Position numbers and translations under genes: made by a program. Below the pieces are notes generated by a model. It worked only from the letters and a program-made list of their open reading frames with translations. It was not told where the DNA came from and made no database searches. A stretch of 64,000 bases of DNA from Algoriphagus sp. (GTDB lineage: Bacteria; Bacteroidota; Bacteroidia; Cytophagales; Cyclobacteriaceae). The stretch lies in the NCBI RefSeq assembly GCF_029254265.1, contig NZ_JAQWXX010000094.1, forward strand, positions 1-64,000. The letters run 5' to 3'. The number at the start of each line of letters is the position of its first letter. Position 1 is the stretch's first letter. Below are positions 36,391-44,761 of this stretch, in pieces.

Positions 36391-37083
36391 TTAATTTGCT
36401 GGAGTTTCTTCAGTTGATACTTCGGCCTCAGCTACAACAGGAGTTTGTGCACCTTGACCACCTTGAATTTTTTGTTTCACGTAGTGAACTATTTTCCATC
36501 GATCCTCTGGTAAGATTTGAGAACCATGAGCACCCATTCTTCCTTTACCTTTGGTGATAACATGGAAAATATGTCCTTCAGGAAGACCAATATACGCTCC
36601 ACCAGTTAGATTGGCTACACCGCCAATTTTCTCACCGGCTTTACCATCACCCTGACCACCTTTTCCATGGCAGGTAGAACAGTAATTTAAGAACAATTGC
36701 TCTCCATCTTTCAAAACATCATCAGTCAGCTCAACTGGATTTCTTACAGTCTCCCCAGCTACATCCACTTCAAATGCTTTTAATCGATAAGGCAAATAAC
36801 CGTTCTTGTTTCTAGGAACAGTATTTGGCATAGGTTCTCTCATGTTCATATTGTTGGGATTATGAATATTACTATTGTAATATTCCCCCTTACCATCCTC
36901 ACGAGTCGAAAGCCAAGAACCTTGAGATTCGTCAGTAATTTGAGTCAATGGCTCATATGCTACCGAATGATACATTTGAGGTGCATATTCTAGACCTTGA
37001 TCGTCTCCCCCAGCTTTACAACCAAACAGGATAACTCCTGTAAGTGCAAAACCAAGCAAATTGTATGTATTAGTAATCTTCAT
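36391..37083 (-). CDS. actE: Alternative Complex III cytochrome c subunit ActE (lipoprotein)
   Basis: A 230-residue lipoprotein; the signal peptide ends in the lipobox LFGC, so it is anchored by a lipidated cysteine. A single haem site CSTCHG lies near residue 138, in a class I cytochrome c domain with a distal methionine candidate in GRMGAHG. The C-terminal tail is rich in glutamate and alanine. ATG at 37083 was chosen over the ATG at 37155: it puts the signal peptide first and clears the actD stop by 13 bases. It carries electrons from ActA toward the oxidase. Confidence 0.93.
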   Translation of the reverse strand: MKITNTYNLLGFALTGVILFGCKAGGDDQGLEYAPQMYHSVAYEPLTQITDESQGSWLSTREDGKGEYYNSNIHNPNNMNMREPMPNTVPRNKNGYLPYRLKAFEVDVAGETVRNPVELTDDVLKDGEQLFLNYCSTCHGKGGQGDGKAGEKIGGVANLTGGAYIGLPEGHIFHVITKGKGRMGAHGSQILPEDRWKIVHYVKQKIQGGQGAQTPVVAEAEVSTEETPAN

Positions 37084-37096
37084 ATTTCCAGATTTA

Positions 37097-37627
37097 CTAT
37101 TCAAAACTTTTTTTATTAACCTCTGTCGCTCCAGAAGACTTAAGAATTTCCTCAATTTTAGCTAGATCCATTGCTGAATTATTAGCAATATCTATGGCCA
37201 TTATATGCTTATCATCTGTGCTTCGCACATCGAATATTCTTGGCTGAGCCCAAGGCTTCAGATTAGAACTTATCATGAAAACACCAACCATCCCGAAAGC
37301 TGCTAACAAGACAGTCATTTCAAAGGTGACAGGAATGAAGTCAGGGAAAGCAGCATAGTCTTTACCACCGATGATCATTGGCCAGTCAAATCGCATCATA
37401 TAGAACTGCATGGTCAAAGCCAAACTAGTACCTAGCATACCAAATAGAAATGCTGCAATCGGTAATCGGCTTCTTTTATAGCCTAAAACGTGCTCTAGAC
37501 CGTGAACTGGATAAGGAGAGTAAACTTCATGGATTTTTACACCACTGGATCTTACTTCCTCAACCGCATGGAGTAATACGTCCTCATCGTCAAATACTCC
37601 TAAAACAAAATTTGTATCTCTTTCCAT
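37097..37627 (-). CDS. actD: Alternative Complex III subunit ActD (DUF3341)
   Basis: A 176-residue protein with a soluble N-terminal part (FVLGVFDDEDVLLHAVEEVRSSGV) and two hydrophobic segments (about residues 58-80 and 103-123). It matches the DUF3341 family, ActD of the Alternative Complex III. ActD packs against ActC and ActF in the membrane. It lies two bases downstream of actC. Confidence 0.93.
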   Translation of the reverse strand: MERDTNFVLGVFDDEDVLLHAVEEVRSSGVKIHEVYSPYPVHGLEHVLGYKRSRLPIAAFLFGMLGTSLALTMQFYMMRFDWPMIIGGKDYAAFPDFIPVTFEMTVLLAAFGMVGVFMISSNLKPWAQPRIFDVRSTDDKHIMAIDIANNSAMDLAKIEEILKSSGATEVNKKSFE

Positions 37628-37629
37628 GA

Positions 37630-38994
37630 TTATTTAGACACTTTTTCAGATGAAGATTTTAAAACAGACTTTACCTCAGCCATATTGATCACAGGGAAGA
37701 ATTTAGCAAACAAGAAGAATAAGGTAAAGAACAATCCAAATGTAAATAGATACACTCCAACGTCAGCCCAAGTTGGGTAGAACATCGCCCAAGAAGAAGG
37801 CAAGTAATCTCTATGAAGTGAAGTCACGATAATTACAAATCGCTCAAACCACATACCGATGTTTACAACAATAGAAAGTGCAAACGTAGCAACAATTGAA
37901 GTTCTGATCTTTTTAATCCAGAATAGCTGAGGAGAAATAACGTTACATGTCATCATCGTCCAATAAGCCCAGAAATATGGACCAGTCGCTCTATTGTAAA
38001 AAGCATAAAATTCAGGCTCAACTCCAGAGTACCATGCTATAAAGAATTCAGTGATGTAGGCAACACCTACAATTGAACCAGTTACAATGATTACAATGTT
38101 CATCAATTCAATGTGACCAATCGTGATGTAATCCTCAAGTTTGAAGACTTTTCTGGTTACAATCATCAAAGTCAATACCATCGCAAATCCTGAGAAAATC
38201 GCTCCAGCAACAAAGTAAGGAGGGAAAATCGTAGTGTGCCATCCTGGAATCACTGATGTTGCAAAGTCAAAGGATACAATCGTGTGTACTGAAAGTACAA
38301 GTGGAGTAGCCAAACCTGCAAGAATCAAGGATACGGATTCGTATCTCATCCAAGTTTTTGCAGCGCCATCCCAACCAAATGAAAGTGCGCCATAAATTGT
38401 CTTTCTCAAACCAGTAGCTCTGTCACGGATAGTGGCAAAATCAGGTATCAATCCGATATACCAGAAAACTAGTGATACGGAGAAATAGGTTGAAATCGCG
38501 AACACATCCCATAAAAGCGGAGAGTTAAAGTTAACCCAAAGCGATCCGAATGTATTTGGAAGTGGAAGTGCCCAATAAGCACCCAACCAAGGACGACCCA
38601 TGTGAATCACTGGGAACATTGCCGCACAGATAACTGCGAAAATGGTCATTGCTTCTGCAGCTCTGTTAATGGATGTTCTCCATTTCTGTCTGAAAAGCAA
38701 CAAAACCGCTGAAATCAAAGTACCAGCGTGACCGATACCAACCCACCAAACGAAGTTGGTGATATCCCAGGCCCAGCCTACAGTTTTGTTTAGCCCCCAC
38801 ATACCAATTCCTTCCCAAAGGGTGGCAATTAGAGCAATTGATCCTAGAGCCAATACTCCGGCAGCGGTAAGAAAAGCAAGGAACCAAGCTAATGATGGTT
38901 TGCCTTCTACTTGACGCGACACATCATGTGTCACATCATGGTAGGATTTACCCCCGGTAACTAACGGCTCTCGTACGGATGAAGTAACCTGCAT
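37630..38994 (-). CDS. actC: Alternative Complex III subunit ActC (NrfD/PsrC-like)
   Basis: A 454-residue NrfD-type membrane protein with about ten helices. The fragments [32 protein letters not shown] and [23 protein letters not shown] are characteristic of ActC, the quinol-oxidising subunit. A predicted quinol site lies between ActC and the ActB iron-sulfur domain. It follows actB by 17 bases. Confidence 0.95.
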   Translation of the reverse strand: MQVTSSVREPLVTGGKSYHDVTHDVSRQVEGKPSLAWFLAFLTAAGVLALGSIALIATLWEGIGMWGLNKTVGWAWDITNFVWWVGIGHAGTLISAVLLLFRQKWRTSINRAAEAMTIFAVICAAMFPVIHMGRPWLGAYWALPLPNTFGSLWVNFNSPLLWDVFAISTYFSVSLVFWYIGLIPDFATIRDRATGLRKTIYGALSFGWDGAAKTWMRYESVSLILAGLATPLVLSVHTIVSFDFATSVIPGWHTTIFPPYFVAGAIFSGFAMVLTLMIVTRKVFKLEDYITIGHIELMNIVIIVTGSIVGVAYITEFFIAWYSGVEPEFYAFYNRATGPYFWAYWTMMTCNVISPQLFWIKKIRTSIVATFALSIVVNIGMWFERFVIIVTSLHRDYLPSSWAMFYPTWADVGVYLFTFGLFFTLFFLFAKFFPVINMAEVKSVLKSSSEKVSK

Positions 38995-39011
38995 AGTTTA
39001 TAAAATTAAGA

Positions 39012-42000
39012 TTACGCTTCGTTTTTGTCTTTATTTCTGATTTTGGTAAAGTACCAAACGTTTGGACTAACGTTGATCTCTTCCAATACATGGTATGCTC
39101 TTTCTTCTCCCACTTCTTTCAAGGCAGAGGTGCTGTTATCCTCAATCTTAAGAAGTTTAGAAACTTGGCTATTTGGATCATTCATATCACCAAAAACCAA
39201 AGCGTCTGTTGGACAAGCCACGGCACAAGCCACGTTGATTTCACCATCTTGTACTTTTCGCTTTTCGCGCTTGGCTGTCAGTTTACCAGCTTGAATACGC
39301 TGCACACACATGGAGCATTTCTCCATTACACCTCTTACTCGTACAGTCACATCTGGATTCAACACCATTTTACCCAAGTCATCGTTCTGAGCCACATTGA
39401 CACCAGCGAAGTCTTTATTATCATGGTATTTGAACCAATTGAATCGACGCACTTTATACGGACAGTTGTTTGCACAATATCTTGTACCAATACATCTGTT
39501 GTAAGTCATCTGATTTAGGCCCTCTGAAGAGTGGGTAGTTGCAGCAACTGGACATACAGTCTCACAAGGAGCGTTGTTACATTGCTGACACATCATTGGT
39601 TGAAAAGTCACCTCAGGATTATCTGCAGCGATTTCCATTCCTCTTAAATCATCAGCAGGAGCATCTGAAGAATAATAGCGGTCAATTCTGATCCATGCCA
39701 TTTCTCTTCTATTTAATACTTCCTGCTTACCTACTACTGCCACGTTGTTTTCAACTTGACAAGCAACAGAACATGCACTACAACCGATACAAGAATTCAT
39801 ATCGATAGCAAGGCCCCAATGGTGCTGGCTATATTGATGACCTTTCCAAAGTGATATTTTAGAGGGCTTGATGAATTCACCATCCTTGTAGATTTCAGGA
39901 TGATATCTTCCTGCTCCCGCATTTTCTTTGTATTCTCCCAAAGTAGCTTCTTGGATGACGTTTTCACGTCCCATGAAGGTTTGGTGAGTTTGAGTTCTTG
40001 CAATTTTATATTTGTCCTCTGTGACAGAAACTTCTACACCTGAAGTAATATCAAAATTTACAAAGCCTTTAGAAGCGTCTAATAATTCGTAAGCATTTAC
40101 ACCTACTCCATTCGCAACTCTTCCAGCTTTTGTTCTTCCATACCCTAGAGCCAAACCAAAAGTACCATCTGCCTGACCTGGTTGGATCATAATCGGAACG
40201 ATTAATGACTTACCATTTACAGTAATGGATGCCTTACCTGTATTTTCTTCAAACATGGTCACTCCATTTTCAGAAGCCCATTTTTGTGAAACAGTTAAGT
40301 AGTTATCCCAAGTTGCCTTCGTAATTGGATCTGGCATTTCCTGTAGCCAAGGAATGTTGGCGTAAATACCATTTCCGATTCCAACTTTCGAATAAATAAC
40401 CAATTCAACACCTGCATTTGATGCCGCATAGGTCTTTGCTACGACAGCTGCTGCTGCACTTGCATCAGAGATAGGTGTTGGAGCGGATGCTGGCGAATCA
40501 ATTGCCAAAACACCATTATATAAAGTAGTGTCCCAGAACTCTTGGAAGTTATTACCAGTCTCCACTAATGTGAAAACTTCATTTTCCCAAACAGATTGAA
40601 GAAAATCGTAATAATTTGTGGTAGATCCAGCCCAAACAAGGAATGACTCCTGAGCCTGTCTTGTATCAAATAATGGAGAAATCGTAGGTTGGGACAATGA
40701 GAAATGCCCTCGCTTCGGTTCGAAATCATTCCATGATTCCAAATAATGGTGATCAGGAGCTACCATCTGTACCAATGATGCTGTTTCATCCATTGTACCA
40801 TTGGTAGCAATACTCACTTTAGCTTTTGCAATCCCTTCAGCAACCTCAGCACCACGTGAAAAGTCATAAACCGGGTTACAATTGTAGAAGATTACTGCTC
40901 CAACTTGACCGCCTTTCAATTCATTAACGAACTGATTCATTCTAGAATCATCTCCTTTTCTGAAGTGAACAGGATTTGCAAAATCAACTGTAGTACCATT
41001 AGCGCCAAGCATCTCGTTTATTGCATTGACAACAACCTGTACATTTGGATCATTGGAACCTGAAACTACCAATGAGGCCTCTTTACTGGCCCAAAGATCA
41101 TTCGCTGCTTTGTCAAGATGAGCAATCTCCACAGCTGGCGCTGAAACCGCAGCTGCTCCTGCTTTCTTGGCAATTGCATTATATAAAGCTAAAATCGCCA
41201 ATCCACTTTGAGAAGCTTTGATTGGTGTTCTGTAATCTGCGTTTGCTCCTGTCATGGACAGGTTAGACTCGAACTGATAATGCCTGGACATTTCAGGACG
41301 CTCTTTGCTAATCTTACGAGTTTTTGCGTATTGACCTGCAAATTCAATTGGTGAAATCCAAGTACCTAGGAAATCCGCTCCGAAAGAAACGATTGTCTTT
41401 GCTTTGTCAAAAGAGTATGAAGGAATAACAGCTGTACCGTAAAAAGTCTCAGCAGCTGATTTGATTCCAAAGTTTGAAATCGGGTCATATTGAATCAATT
41501 CTGCACCTCCAAAGGACTCACCAAAAAGCTGAAGAGCCTGAAGCGTAGAAGGAGATAAAATTGTGTTTGATACGATCTTCACAGCTCCAGAAGAAGCCAA
41601 TTTAGATTTCACTTGCGCATCAAGAGTAGCCCAATCAGTTTTCTCACCATTGATATAAGGTCCAGCTAAACGCTCCTTATCATATAGAGATAAAATTGAT
41701 CCCTCTACAATTGCATTTACTTTTCCTTTATTAACAGGCGAAAGCGCGTTACCATCGATTTTAATTGGACGACCTTCTCTTGTCTTTACTACGATGGAAG
41801 CATAATCGCCACCTGTAGAAAAGGTAGAAGCATAGTAATTAGGAATAGATGGGTTGATATCAACCGGTTTATTCACATAAGGAATCGCTTTTCGCACCGG
41901 AGCCTCGCATGCTGCAAGAGATGCTGCTGCTAAGCTGAATCCCATTACTTTCAAGAAGTCTCTTCTGGAAGAACCTCCATCCTCACTCAAACTCGACGGA

Positions 42001-42095
42001 AGCTCGACAAATTCCTTGTCAGCGTTCTTTACAAACTCTGGATCGTTATTGAGCTGCTCAAGTCCTTTCCAGTATGTTTTTTTAGTTTCCTTCAT
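39012..42095 (-). CDS. actB: Alternative Complex III iron-sulfur subunit ActB
   Basis: A 1027-residue periplasmic-side subunit. The twin-arginine signal SSRRDFLKVMG (arginines at 44-45) marks folded export, with a possible lipobox LAAC just after. Residues to ~720 form a molybdopterin-enzyme-like domain without a cofactor site. The rest is a ferredoxin-like domain with cysteine groups CIGCSACSVAC, CQQCNNAPCETVC, CIGTRYCANNC, CSMC and CAVAC, fitting several Fe-S clusters as in known ActB. It relays electrons from quinol oxidation in ActC to the ActA haems. It lies 36 bases downstream of actA. Confidence 0.95.
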   Translation of the reverse strand: MKETKKTYWKGLEQLNNDPEFVKNADKEFVELPSSLSEDGGSSRRDFLKVMGFSLAAASLAACEAPVRKAIPYVNKPVDINPSIPNYYASTFSTGGDYASIVVKTREGRPIKIDGNALSPVNKGKVNAIVEGSILSLYDKERLAGPYINGEKTDWATLDAQVKSKLASSGAVKIVSNTILSPSTLQALQLFGESFGGAELIQYDPISNFGIKSAAETFYGTAVIPSYSFDKAKTIVSFGADFLGTWISPIEFAGQYAKTRKISKERPEMSRHYQFESNLSMTGANADYRTPIKASQSGLAILALYNAIAKKAGAAAVSAPAVEIAHLDKAANDLWASKEASLVVSGSNDPNVQVVVNAINEMLGANGTTVDFANPVHFRKGDDSRMNQFVNELKGGQVGAVIFYNCNPVYDFSRGAEVAEGIAKAKVSIATNGTMDETASLVQMVAPDHHYLESWNDFEPKRGHFSLSQPTISPLFDTRQAQESFLVWAGSTTNYYDFLQSVWENEVFTLVETGNNFQEFWDTTLYNGVLAIDSPASAPTPISDASAAAAVVAKTYAASNAGVELVIYSKVGIGNGIYANIPWLQEMPDPITKATWDNYLTVSQKWASENGVTMFEENTGKASITVNGKSLIVPIMIQPGQADGTFGLALGYGRTKAGRVANGVGVNAYELLDASKGFVNFDITSGVEVSVTEDKYKIARTQTHQTFMGRENVIQEATLGEYKENAGAGRYHPEIYKDGEFIKPSKISLWKGHQYSQHHWGLAIDMNSCIGCSACSVACQVENNVAVVGKQEVLNRREMAWIRIDRYYSSDAPADDLRGMEIAADNPEVTFQPMMCQQCNNAPCETVCPVAATTHSSEGLNQMTYNRCIGTRYCANNCPYKVRRFNWFKYHDNKDFAGVNVAQNDDLGKMVLNPDVTVRVRGVMEKCSMCVQRIQAGKLTAKREKRKVQDGEINVACAVACPTDALVFGDMNDPNSQVSKLLKIEDNSTSALKEVGEERAYHVLEEINVSPNVWYFTKIRNKDKNEA

Positions 42096-42131
42096 TATAA
42101 TCTAGAATGAATTTTCAAATAGAATGATGAA

Positions 42132-43391
42132 TTAATAGTGGCACTTAGCACACTCTAAACCCCCGATGTCTTTCACTTTAAGAGCATCCTTAGAATCAGA
42201 GTGAAGTTGAACCAACTTATCGTAATAGGCATTTCCAGCCGTAGCAATTTCAGTTTGTCTGTGACAATCTATACACCATCCCATGGTCAATGAACTGTGC
42301 TGCCCAACAACTTCCATCTCCTGGATTGGACCGTGACAAGTTTGACATTCAATACCACCTACTTTCACGTGCTGAGAGTGATTAAAGTAAGCCAAATCAG
42401 GAAGGTTATGTACTCGTACCCACTCAATTGGTTTATTATTATCTACTGCATCATAAATCTTCTGGATCTCTGGAGATACACCCTCTTTTCCTTCCAAATT
42501 CTGAATATGTGTATGACAGTTCATACAAATGTTTGCAGAAGGGATGTTTGCGGATTTTCCGATCTCAACTCCAGTATGACAGTATTGACAAGCAATCTCT
42601 AAAGTACCTGCATGCAATGCGTGCGAGTAAGCGATCGGCTGAGTTGGTGCATATCCTTGCTGCACACCAACAGAATAAAGACCATCAATCGCTGTTTTGG
42701 CAACCATCGCTACTACTAAAGCAGTCACAATAATGATAAAACCATCACTTCGAAGAATTTTTCCAAACTCAAACTTCTGCGAGACAAATTCTTTGTCTGT
42801 CTCGTCAAGTTCTTGCTTATTCAAATATTTGGTAAGGACTGAGATTATTAATCCAAGTACAATAAGAATTAAAAGAAGTACCAAAACCAAGACCACAACG
42901 ATCCCCGTCAAATACTCACTTGGGATTCCTCCGCCTGTAGCCACAGCTCCATCAGCTCCTGCTGTGGCAACAGCTGCCGCTGGATCTACCACATCACCAT
43001 ATTCTATATAGGCGAGTAGATTGTTCAGGTCATCGTCAGACAAAAACTCATGAGATGGCATTGCCAAATTATTGTATTCCTTGTAGAGCCCAGCATAATA
43101 GGCATCTCCTGAAGCAATGACAGCACCAGAATTTTTTATGAATTTTTTGACAAGCTCAACTGATTGTCGATCTGTAGCACCTCTCAAGGCAGGACCAGTA
43201 TACTTTTGATCCAGCTTATGACATTGCTTACAGTTGGCATTAAACACAGTCTTACCTGCTGCTACTGCTTCGTCACTATTTGCCACAGACGGATCCGCTG
43301 CAAAAGCTTGCGTTCCGATCAAGAGGAAAAATAGCACTGCCAGTGTGTGGAAATTCAATCGAACCCCTACTAACGAGCGTTTGGATAACAT
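42132..43391 (-). CDS. actA: Alternative Complex III multihaem cytochrome ActA with N-terminal monohaem domain
   Basis: A 419-residue exported protein with a signal peptide ending at AFAAD. An N-terminal class I cytochrome domain with one haem site CKQCH (near residue 54) is followed by a linker, one membrane helix (about 150-180, VVVLVLVLLLILIVLG), another hydrophobic stretch and the pentahaem domain: CQYCH, CMNCH, CQTCH, CIDCH and CAKCH, the last ending two residues before the C-terminus. In Rhodothermus ActA is described as pentahaem; here there are six haem sites in one chain. It is the first gene of the operon and follows a consensus promoter. Confidence 0.93.
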   Translation of the reverse strand: MLSKRSLVGVRLNFHTLAVLFFLLIGTQAFAADPSVANSDEAVAAGKTVFNANCKQCHKLDQKYTGPALRGATDRQSVELVKKFIKNSGAVIASGDAYYAGLYKEYNNLAMPSHEFLSDDDLNNLLAYIEYGDVVDPAAAVATAGADGAVATGGGIPSEYLTGIVVVLVLVLLLILIVLGLIISVLTKYLNKQELDETDKEFVSQKFEFGKILRSDGFIIIVTALVVAMVAKTAIDGLYSVGVQQGYAPTQPIAYSHALHAGTLEIACQYCHTGVEIGKSANIPSANICMNCHTHIQNLEGKEGVSPEIQKIYDAVDNNKPIEWVRVHNLPDLAYFNHSQHVKVGGIECQTCHGPIQEMEVVGQHSSLTMGWCIDCHRQTEIATAGNAYYDKLVQLHSDSKDALKVKDIGGLECAKCHY

Positions 43392-43435
43392 ATTTTAGCT
43401 AATTAAATAGTTTAAATGGTTTTCTATAACCCTTG

Positions 43436-43466
43436 CAAAGGTACTACCCGAAGCCAATTTTTCAAA
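43436..43466 (-). promoter_or_regulatory. Perfect Bacteroidota promoter for the act-cta operon
   Basis: On the minus strand TTTG (plus-strand 43463-43466), exactly 19 bases and TACCTTTG (43436-43443) match the TTTG-N19-TAnnTTTG consensus at every specified base. The -7 box is 45 bases upstream of the actA start. The interval 43392-43755 contains no gene. Confidence 0.85.
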
Positions 43467-43708
43467 CATGGTTTCGTTTGTTGTGACAGTTTGTAACCTG
43501 TCTCAATTGAAAATATATAAAATTGATTTCCAGCATATTAGGGCAGTAAAAAGGAGATATTTTTAATTTAGAACGATTATAAATAGTGCTTATTTTGCTT
43601 TAAATCCGTACACTACTGAAAATCAACCTTAAAGAGTTTTCTCAAACCTACTTTGAAGGATTGGATAGTTTCAAAATTTATTAGGAACTTAAAATATCTC
43701 ATTGCTTT

Positions 43709-43739
43709 TTTGGAGGAATAGAGATATTACCTACATTTG
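43709..43739 (+). promoter_or_regulatory. Perfect Bacteroidota promoter for tRNA-Cys
   Basis: TTTG at 43709-43712, 19 bases and TACATTTG at 43732-43739 match the consensus exactly, 16 bases before the tRNA 5' end. Confidence 0.85.
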
Positions 43740-43755
43740 CATTCCAATTCAGATT

Positions 43756-43826
43756 GGTCGAGTGGCCGAGTGGCTAGGCAGAGGTCTGCAAAACCTTGTA
43801 CAGCGGTTCGAATCCGCTCTCGACCT
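43756..43826 (+). tRNA. tRNA-Cys (anticodon GCA)
   Basis: Seventy-one bases fold as a cloverleaf: acceptor GGTCGAG/CTCGACC, D arm with GGCCGAGTGGCTAGG-type loop, anticodon stem GAGGT/ACCTT with loop CTGCAAA (anticodon GCA), four-base variable loop GTAC and T arm AGCGG-TTCGAAT-CCGCT. The discriminator base is T (U73), as required for cysteine tRNAs. The 3' CCA is not encoded. Confidence 0.97.
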
Positions 43827-43836
43827 CAACAAAAAA

Positions 43837-43866
43837 GCATCCCGAAATCGGGATGCTTTATTTTTT
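43837..43866 (+). terminator. Terminator after tRNA-Cys
   Basis: Stem GCATCCCG/CGGGATGC with an AAAT loop, followed by TTTATTTTTT. It can also act for the porin-like gene on the other strand because AAAAAA precedes it. Confidence 0.9.
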
Positions 43867-43909
43867 CAAGAGGTTTGAATGAATATAGAATCAATGGGTA
43901 GGAATTATG

Positions 43910-44506
43910 CTAGAAGCTGTACCTGACTCCTACCTGAACCCCTATTTCCTGAAGAACGTGTTTAAATTTTGAAGAATTATCAAAAGGAATCATACCATGC
44001 CTTTTATAATTCGGGAAAATGGAAAAAGTGAACTTTTCAGCTTTCCATCTTGCTCCTAAACCAATTAAATACCCAATGCCACTTTGATCGGAATAAGTTT
44101 CCTTATTTGAGAGTTCTAAATCAATGATTGGTCCTGCTGCAGCATAAAAGTACCTCCCTAGTGTATATTCTGCATAGATGGGAAAGGACAACATTCTGAA
44201 ATTAGAAATTTGGCCTAAATTATATTCCTCTCCACAGTTAGAACAAAAAGGAGGCTGAAATCTGACTTCACCAAAGGAATATCCAACTCCTCCAGTTAAT
44301 CTAAACTTTTCACTGATACTTTTCGAAAGTAAAAAACCGAACTCATTTAGTGTATTCATTTCAACACCCCCTACTCCCACGATTTCTGCTTTTCTTGCCA
44401 ATTGAGTACTGGATATCCCAAAATACCCTTTGACTTCAAGAGATGACTGGGCAAAAACTCCAAAATGTACTCCGAGTATACAAACTAGAACAATTATTTT
44501 TTTCAT
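43910..44506 (-). CDS. Outer-membrane beta-barrel (porin-family) protein
   Basis: A 198-residue exported protein with a signal peptide ending at GVFAQ and eight or so amphipathic beta-strands ending in an aromatic residue (GVQVGVRYSF), the usual C-terminal strand for outer-membrane insertion. A CSNCGEE pair lies in a loop near residue 87, which is unusual in such barrels and could bind a metal. The family is the small OmpA-like eight-strand type of Bacteroidota, with no assigned substrate. No regulatory context is clear. Confidence 0.78.
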   Translation of the reverse strand: MKKIIVLVCILGVHFGVFAQSSLEVKGYFGISSTQLARKAEIVGVGGVEMNTLNEFGFLLSKSISEKFRLTGGVGYSFGEVRFQPPFCSNCGEEYNLGQISNFRMLSFPIYAEYTLGRYFYAAAGPIIDLELSNKETYSDQSGIGYLIGLGARWKAEKFTFSIFPNYKRHGMIPFDNSSKFKHVLQEIGVQVGVRYSF

Positions 44507-44711
44507 AGTACAATGAATGGAAAGTTGAATAGATCTTTGTTGTATTATATTTTTAAGAATTAAAAAAGGTGTTTCTCTCTATCATTTTGAACGAAAAAGA
44601 TATTGTTAAAATTATTGATTTAAAAATTATTAGTCACATTCTTTTTCCCCAAGAATTCGCTCCAAGCCGAAAAAAATCAGTGCCCTGAACTCAAAAATCT
44701 TAGCACAAAAA

Positions 44712-44746
44712 AAACACCGACTGAATATTCAGCCGGTGTTTCTATT
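44712..44746 (-). terminator. Terminator after rpsA
   Basis: A long near-perfect stem (AAACACCGGCTGAA / TTCAGTCGGTGTTT on the minus strand, AT-rich turn) followed by eight T's. It starts about 16 bases downstream of the rpsA stop. Confidence 0.9.
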
Positions 44747-44761
44747 TTAAGAATTTAAGAA

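Noticed and set aside
37084-37155. Upstream ATG for actE
   Set aside because: It would overlap actD by 59 bases and push the lipoprotein signal peptide inward.
39090-39518. Plus-strand ORF of 142 residues opposite the actB iron-sulfur domain
   Set aside because: Cysteine/histidine-rich appearance comes from the antisense of ferredoxin motifs.
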